A DNA stretch of 64,000 nucleotides from Gambelia wislizenii (lineage: Eukaryota > Chordata > Lepidosauria > Squamata > Crotaphytidae). Every line of letters starts with the position of its first letter. The first letter of the stretch is position 1. Positions 59,331 to 64,000 of this stretch are shown piece after piece. The translations under genes and the position numbers were made by a program. The notes beneath the pieces were generated by a model. That model ran no database searches and was not told where the DNA came from. It saw nothing but the letters and a program-made list of their open reading frames with translations. The DNA lies in contig JAUMIR010000005.1 of the NCBI GenBank assembly GCA_030847615.1, positions 214,070,645 to 214,134,644 on the forward strand. The letters run 5' to 3'.

Positions 59331-59361
59331 TTATAATCAAAGCAACCCATAAACTGCCGAT

Positions 59362-60320
59362 GAAATGATCTTATGCCTACAAGTGGGCCAAGTTCCTTGA
59401 ATTTCTGAAGTGTAGAGTCCTCTTGTTAAAGGCTGCTGGAATCACTCATGTTCTTGACCTTTTTGTTTCACTGTTGGACAAGAGCTTGTCCCATTCTTCT
59501 GTCAAATGGTATTTGTCAGCAGTTTCTTGGCATTTCCAGTACCTGGGCAAGTCTTCCTGTTTCCTGGATCCTTTGGCCAAGTTCCTGAAGGGATATAAAA
59601 ATCTACAGCATGGACCTACTGCCCAGTGGAGCTTAGAGCTAGTTCTGTCTCAGCTCTCTAGGATACAATTGGAGCCCATAGCTTCCTGTGATCTGAAGCT
59701 ACTTATCTGGAAAATTGCATTCTTGGTAGCAGTTACCTCAACCAGCAGAGTGGGTGAGCTCTGTGCCATCCAAGTAGATCAACCTTATCTCCACTTTCCT
59801 AAGGACAAAGTGGTCCTTAGACCAGACATTTCTTTTCTCCAAGGTAATATTGGCCTTTCAATCAAGACATTATCCTTCTTGCGTTTGGGCAGAATCCAGC
59901 ATCTGATTTGGAGTGTTCCCTTCACTGCTTGGACGTTAGAAGAGTGTTGGCTTTCTACATTGACTGCACCTCATCTTTAGAAGGTCTGAGAAGCTCTTCC
60001 TTTGCTATTCTTTTAGTAAGAGAGAACTCCCAGTTTCAACACAGTGTTTCTCCAAGTGGGTCACGAAGACCTTACCTTGCATATGAACTTGCTGGCAAGC
60101 AACCTCTGGCCCAGCTGAAGAGCTACTTGGCCAGAGCAATGGCAGTGTCAGTGGCCTTTTTGAGAGGGGTCCCTCTACAAGACATCTGTAGAGCCACTAC
60201 CTGGTCCCAGCCTTCTACTTTCATTTCACATTATCGACTGGTGACAAGGTCCCAGGAAGAGGCTGATTTTGGGAAGGTTGTGCTCTTCTCCTGTGTAGCT
60301 GACACTCCTTTCTCCTATGG
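59362..60320 (+). pseudogene. DIRS copy 2 tyrosine recombinase
   Basis: SSVKWYLSAVSWHFQYLGKS (59,498-59,560) and LAKFLKGYKNLQHGP match copy 1. The catalytic domain has AFLVAVTSTSRVGELCAIQV (59,723-59,782), where the R of the RVGEL box is the first catalytic Arg. A frameshift near 59,930 is followed by LAYELAGKQPLAQLKSYLAR and GVPLQDICRATTWSQPSTFI, then SHYRLVTRSQEEADFGKVVL. HYRL holds the presumed nucleophilic Tyr. Most key residues remain but the frame is broken. Confidence 0.72.
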
Positions 60321-60352
60321 TTAGTAGCTTGCTAGTCTCCCATTTGTATGAG

Positions 60353-60690
60353 TCACAGAGACCACAAAGGACAGGTTGTTTACCTGTGACTGTAGTTATT
60401 TGAGTGGTCATCTGTGAACTCACACAATCCCGCCCACTCCCCGCCCTTGCTGTGTCCTGCCTTTCCTTAGATCCTTGGCTGCTGCTTCGGTGTTTAGGGA
60501 ACTGAAGGTTTAGGTGGGAAGCATGCTGTTTAGGCATGTGGGGCATTGGTAGGGCTGCCACCAAAACATATCTAGTACAGCTCTAGAAGGTTCCAAGAGA
60601 TACACTGAGCAGGCACAGTTATCTCCTTTTGTGTGAATTCACAGATAACCACTCAAAGAACTACATTTACAGGCAAGCAATCTGTCCTGT
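60353..60690 (+). repeat. DIRS copy 2 terminal inverted repeats
   Basis: GGACAGGTTGTTTACCTGTG, ACTGTAGTTATTTGAGTGGT and CATCTGTGAACTCACACA (60,370-60,425) are mirrored by TGTGTGAATTCACAGATAAC, CACTCAAAGAACTACATTTA and CAGGCAAGCAATCTGTCC (60,633-60,690). The loop is about 200 bases. This would be the 3' end structure copied during DIRS replication. Confidence 0.8.
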
Positions 60691-61556
60691 CAGTTACCAC
60701 CACAAGCAGGCACTTTTCCCTACTGTTATTATGCCCTTAGTGAACCACCAGATGGCCCCATTATTCCATGGTTTCCTCAGCTGTTTTCTAGCTGATGACA
60801 CAAACATCTGTGTGTCTTGCATTTTGACTTGATTGTGACAAAAACTAAGATGTAGTTGGTTTTACCATCCAGCTTTTAAGGTAGCAGCAGGAGCTAGTCT
60901 AAAATTTCATGAGGAAGACATAATATCTCTTTGGCCATTTCCCTTCTTCCGGGGGGCGAGGAACACACACATAAAAGTATGCTTGAAAATCGCAAGAGCA
61001 ATCTGCTCATCATTCCTTCAAAGAATCTTTAGGTGCAAGAGACATTGCTATGGATAAACCTCATTGTATACATATGACTCTGCTTCCACTCTGTGGAGGA
61101 CTTTAATACTTTTGACATAGGAGAAAGAAAGTATCTTGTCTTGAGGGCCCTGGAAGACTCAGTACTGGATTTGTGTATAATGAAAACATCATTTGCTCTC
61201 TATGGCCATAGTTGCTGGAATCTCAGCTGTCAATCCAGATGGCTTTCAGGTTTCCTAAACCAAAACTTACTCTGACCAAACTCCTGTCTGGGTTGCCCCC
61301 ACAATTTCAACTATTGCTCTGCTATTATCACCTTGTCCTTCTACACTGGAGTTGCCCTCCTGGTTCTGGTACTTGGGCCTCAAGGTGACCACTATACTGA
61401 ATAAGTGGATGTGTTTGTCGTTGGGTTCAGTGTGGGAAAGCAGGACTGGCCCGTCTTCTTAATTATTAAATTAACACATTCAGACTGAGAAGTAGAAAAT
61501 AAAAACAGTGAAGATGTTGTGTCTTTCTGTCTCTATGTGCCTCTGTGCATATTCAG
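60691..61556. other. Part of intron 13, no feature seen
   Basis: No repeat family or exon recognised. Confidence 0.4.
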
Positions 61557-61558
61557 TA

Positions 61559-61773
61559 CAGTTGTCCCTTCATATTCATTGGGATTTGGTTCCAGGACCC
61601 CCCGTGGATACAAAAATCCATGAATACTCAAGTCCCATTATATGCGATGGCATAGCAAAATGTTGTCTCTTATATAAGATGGCAAAATCAAGGTTTGCTT
61701 TTTGGATTATTATCTTTTAAAGAATATTTTCAAGCCGTGAATACTTAAATCCGTGGATATGGAGGGACAACTG
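61559..61773. mobile_element. Pogo/Tigger-like MITE, 215 bases
   Basis: Left end CAGTTGTCCCTTCATATTCA, right end GGATATGGAGGGACAACTG, flanked by TA at 61,557-61,558 and 61,774-61,775. The subterminal part GGTTCCAGGACCCCCCGTGG is typical of Tigger/MER2-type MITEs. No transposase. Confidence 0.82.
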
Positions 61774-62189
61774 TATTCTTTTCACATTTGTTAGACTGTG
61801 TGTTTTTATTTGAATGGCATACTCTGTGCAACCCTGGTTGATGCTGACAACACAGACTGCAACTTGTAACATAACTAGGCCCACCTCCTGTGACCTCACA
61901 AGGGACCAACCTGGTTTTTTGCCCTGAAATCTCCAGGCCTGGGATAGTCCTGACCTGGTAACTCTGTTTCCTCCTGCCTTCCGTAAACTTGTTAAGTCAG
62001 AACGGGCCTTCAGTTTCCAAGAAAAAAGAACCCATAATGGTGCTCATCACTTCTATGCCCTGTTTGCAAAGTGTTCTTCACTGATGTTCCGGTAGCAGCC
62101 CTTGTCTCTGAGACAGTAATGTCTAAGTGTGGGAATTTCCCACTCAGATATCCAGGGTAGCACAGATCTGATATTTATTTTTATTTTTA

Positions 62190-62462
62190 GATATTTATAC
62201 CCTGCTCTTCAGCCACGAAGGCTCTCAGAGCAGCTTACAAATTGTTAAGCAATAGCACTTACACCATCTACACTGCTTTTATAGCACGCTAGGCGCTCTC
62301 CAAGTAGTTTCCAGTGTGTGTTAGCAAATTGCCCCAAAAGCCAGGTACTCATTGTACTAACCTACAAAAGGATGGAAAGCTAAGTGAACCTTGGAGTCCT
62401 TGGGATCGAAGTTGCAACATTGTGGCTACAGAACCGGCATTTAACCACTGCGTCACCAGTGA
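62190..62462 (-). mobile_element. tRNA-derived SINE on -
   Basis: Antisense copy of the family at 4,703-4,973: GCTCTTCAGCCACGAAGGCT on the left and AACCACTGCGTCACC on the right. It is head-to-head with the next SINE. Confidence 0.75.
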
Positions 62463-62579
62463 TCTCTTTTTTGAGATATGTCTTTTTCGAAGGGTTATTC
62501 ACGTTTGTGTGTTTCAGTGTAATGCATTCAGAGATCTTAATTACAATGAATATGTTCTATCGAGCAAAATATACTGACT

Positions 62580-62792
62580 ATGTGGCGCTGTGATTAAATG
62601 CCGGTACTGCAGCCACAATGTTGTGTGTTCAGTCCTGCAGGTCTCCAGGTTGACTCAGCCTTCCATCCTTCTGAGGTCGGTAAAATAGGTACCTAGCTTG
62701 TTGGGGGCTGTAAGCAGCTTGTAAACAGCTTAGAGAGTGCTTATCACTATAAAACAGTACAGAAATGTAGGTGCTATTGCTCTTGTTGTTGA
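62580..62792 (+). mobile_element. tRNA-derived SINE on +
   Basis: GTGGCGCTGTGATTAAATGC, then CCGGTACTGCAGCCACAATG and a B-box-like GTTCAGTCC. GACTCAGCCTTCCATCCTTC and a GTGCTATTGCTCTTGTTGTT tail follow. It lies about 120 bases before exon 14. Confidence 0.78.
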
Positions 62793-62915
62793 TCATTGTA
62801 TGATGAAATCTGTAGAAGAGAAGGATTCTTACATTAAATGAAGTATTGGTTATTGTAAAGATATTGAAACCTATACTGCTTTTACCTTTTTTTTTTTTTT
62901 TTTTTTTGCTCATAG

Positions 62916-62982
62916 GCACATATTACTATATGATATCAAATTAAGAACCAGAACCTGCATTTTATCTGCTGTCCTCTTTAAG
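62916..62982 (+). CDS. CFAP54: Host gene exon 14 of 14 in window
   Basis: Acceptor follows a run of 22 or more T (TTTGCTCATAG); donor TTTAAG|GTAATT; 67 bases, phase 2 in and phase 0 out. It encodes HILLYDIKLRTRTCILSAVL. The short length lowers confidence, but the phase matches exon 13 across a 12.7-kb intron full of transposons, and no other candidate exon was seen between them. Confidence 0.62.
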
Positions 62983-63289
62983 GTAATTTATATGTTTTAA
63001 TTTAGATTGTATCTGGTAACTCTTGAGCATACTATAATCTGTGAAGTTTCACTTGAAGTGTATGTGCAGGAGGACTTTCTCTTGTGTTGCCTGCAGATTA
63101 TGTGGAACACATTCCCCTCAGAGTTGTTCCCCTTCTCACTGCTTTTTGGTGTGAAGATGAATAAATAATAAACTGATACTGTATACAGTATGTTACTTTT
63201 AAGATTTTCACCTTTAGTAAGTGTATAGCTTTATTTTCATATTAAAATGCAAATGGAACGTTATGCAACAGTGTAGTGAATTTACCAGT

Positions 63290-63514
63290 TGTTGTAGTAA
63301 TTTGAGTATTGGACTTGGACTCTGGAAAACTGGGGTTCAAATCCCCACTTTGCCATTGGAAACCCACTGCCTGAGCTTGGGCAAGTCACACTCTCTCAGC
63401 CTCAGAGGAAGGCAATGGCAAATCCCTTTGAACAAATCTTGCCAAGAAAACCCTGTGACAGGTCCATCTAAGGGTCACCATAAGTCAGAAATGACTAGAA
63501 GGCACACAACAAGA
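63290..63514 (+). mobile_element. Sauria-like tRNA SINE
   Basis: GAGTATTGGACTTGGACTCT, a well-preserved B box GGTTCAAATCCCC, CAGAGGAAGGCAATGGCAAA and the BovB-type end CTAGAAGGCACACAACAAGA. Same family as 41,838-42,099. No clear target duplication. Confidence 0.8.
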
Positions 63515-64000
63515 ACAAGATATGATTATGATTTTAGTGTTTTGATATCTGTAGACACTACTCTTCTGGAATACTGAAATAAATATATTACTGTTCAAGA
63601 ATAGATATCACTAAGGAGCCTAGTGCTGGTTTTTATATATGAAGCCAGCAAGATGCTATAATTATCTCTTTGAGCAGCATTCTCTTGTTTATGTGCACAT
63701 ATCCAACTGAAGTGCCAATCATCTATTATTGTGGAAAGGAGCCTGGAACCAATATCCACAGCCACAAAAAAGATGATCACTGTGGACTATCTTATCAGCA
63801 CTTTACTTGCTTTTACGTGCAAAGTTTCTAATCCCACAGGAGGATCTGTGCATGGAAATCTGCTTCTGCATACGTATTGTCTTTTGAGTAATGTCAGGAT
63901 ATTGTGAAATGAGCAAGGCTCATTCATAACCACTACAGAGGCTTCCACTGCCTCTCTCTGCTCCCTCCCCCCTCAATTACAAATAGGGATTCAGGTGCAG
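63515..64000. other. Right end of window, no feature seen
   Basis: No exon or repeat recognised in the last 490 bases. Confidence 0.4.

Larger units (their letters stand above)
56517..60690 (+). mobile_element. DIRS-like retrotransposon, copy 2
   Basis: The order is gag-like remnant (DVRAFADQML near 56,550; SKKLEGLYKYWSPDTSGW near 56,755), then RT, RNase H, recombinase and terminal inverted repeats ending near 60,690. All frames are broken. A hAT MITE lies between RNase H and recombinase. It replaces the 3' part of the copia element and lies in intron 13 in sense orientation. Confidence 0.8.
16735..62982 (+). other. CFAP54: Partial multi-exon protein-coding gene, probably CFAP54 (14 internal exons)
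   Basis: Fourteen coding exons on the + strand join without a stop into 735 codons. Every splice phase fits the next exon, and all acceptors are AG. Thirteen donors are GT and one is GC. The product has no signal peptide or obvious membrane segment in the part seen. It is rich in helical, repeat-like stretches such as the AHRGGHWTLLQNACRDLWN segment. From family knowledge, CFAP54 is a very large protein of the C1d projection of the ciliary central apparatus, needed for normal motility of cilia and sperm flagella. The identification rests on my recognition of these segments and not on a search. Another large cilia-associated protein is the main alternative. The first exon and the C-terminus lie outside the window. 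Introns range from 87 bases (34,694-34,780) to 12,673 bases (50,243-62,915), and transposons make up much of the longer ones. Confidence 0.62.

Noticed and set aside
63290..63514. Functional tRNA gene suggested by the GGTTCAAATCCCC box
   Set aside because: The body continues into a SINE with a BovB-type end and no cloverleaf could be completed; it is a SINE.

Overview
This window is vertebrate nuclear DNA, most likely from a squamate reptile (lizard or snake lineage). It has long introns with GT-AG boundaries and no bacterial gene organisation. Its mixture of repeats is typical of squamates: CR1, L2-like, L1 and BovB-like LINEs, a tRNA SINE whose 3' end reads GGCACACAACA (Sauria-SINE-like), a Penelope relic, DIRS elements, a Ty1/copia fragment, and hAT and pogo/Tigger-like MITEs. 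The species cannot be named from the sequence alone.

The one host gene I can support runs on the + strand from about 16.7 kb past the end of the useful sequence near 63.0 kb. It is a set of 14 internal coding exons, 2,205 coding bases or 735 codons. The reading phase carries correctly through all 13 introns, which is strong evidence that the exon set is right and complete within this span. The protein resembles the ciliary central-apparatus protein CFAP54. That name comes from recognition of the sequence, not from a search, so it is held at moderate confidence. Neither the first nor the last exon of the gene is in the window. One intron (44,275-45,177) uses a GC donor.

Layout. 1-6.05 kb: a decayed DIRS-like tyrosine-recombinase retrotransposon (gag-like, RT, RNase H, recombinase, terminal inverted repeats) invaded by an LTR-like insert, a SINE and an L2-like tail. 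7.7-13.7 kb: three 5'-truncated copies of one LINE family whose protein ends in a C2HC finger. 15.1-15.5 kb: a hAT-type element with an 8-bp target duplication. 16.3-16.6 kb: a Penelope relic just before the first exon. 17.5-20.7 kb: BovB-like tail, long CR1, L2-like tail. 22.7-24.0 kb: candidate solo LTR. 28.1-30.1 kb: L2-like tails and a Tigger-like MITE. 30.5-33.3 kb: a young L1 insertion on + with an 18-bp duplication. 35.0-38.1 kb: an L2-like LINE on - split by a CR1 on +. 38.9-41.2 kb: a second L1 insertion, on -, also with an 18-bp duplication. 41.85-42.1 kb: SINE with a 13-bp duplication. 43.4-44.1 kb: an old DIRS relic that abuts exon 10. 46.9-47.6 kb: candidate solo LTR on -. 51-53.6 kb: CR1 in two opposed pieces, possibly one 5'-inverted insertion. 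54-56.5 kb: copia gag-protease fragment. 56.5-60.7 kb: a third DIRS copy carrying a hAT MITE. 61.5-63.5 kb: a Tigger-like MITE and three SINEs around the last exon.

I did not find a convincing undescribed biological system. The items most worth a second look are the possible 5'-inverted CR1, the L1 that carries an unexplained 3' segment behind a T27 run, the three sense-oriented DIRS copies in or beside one gene, the GC-AG intron, and the finger-bearing LINE family.
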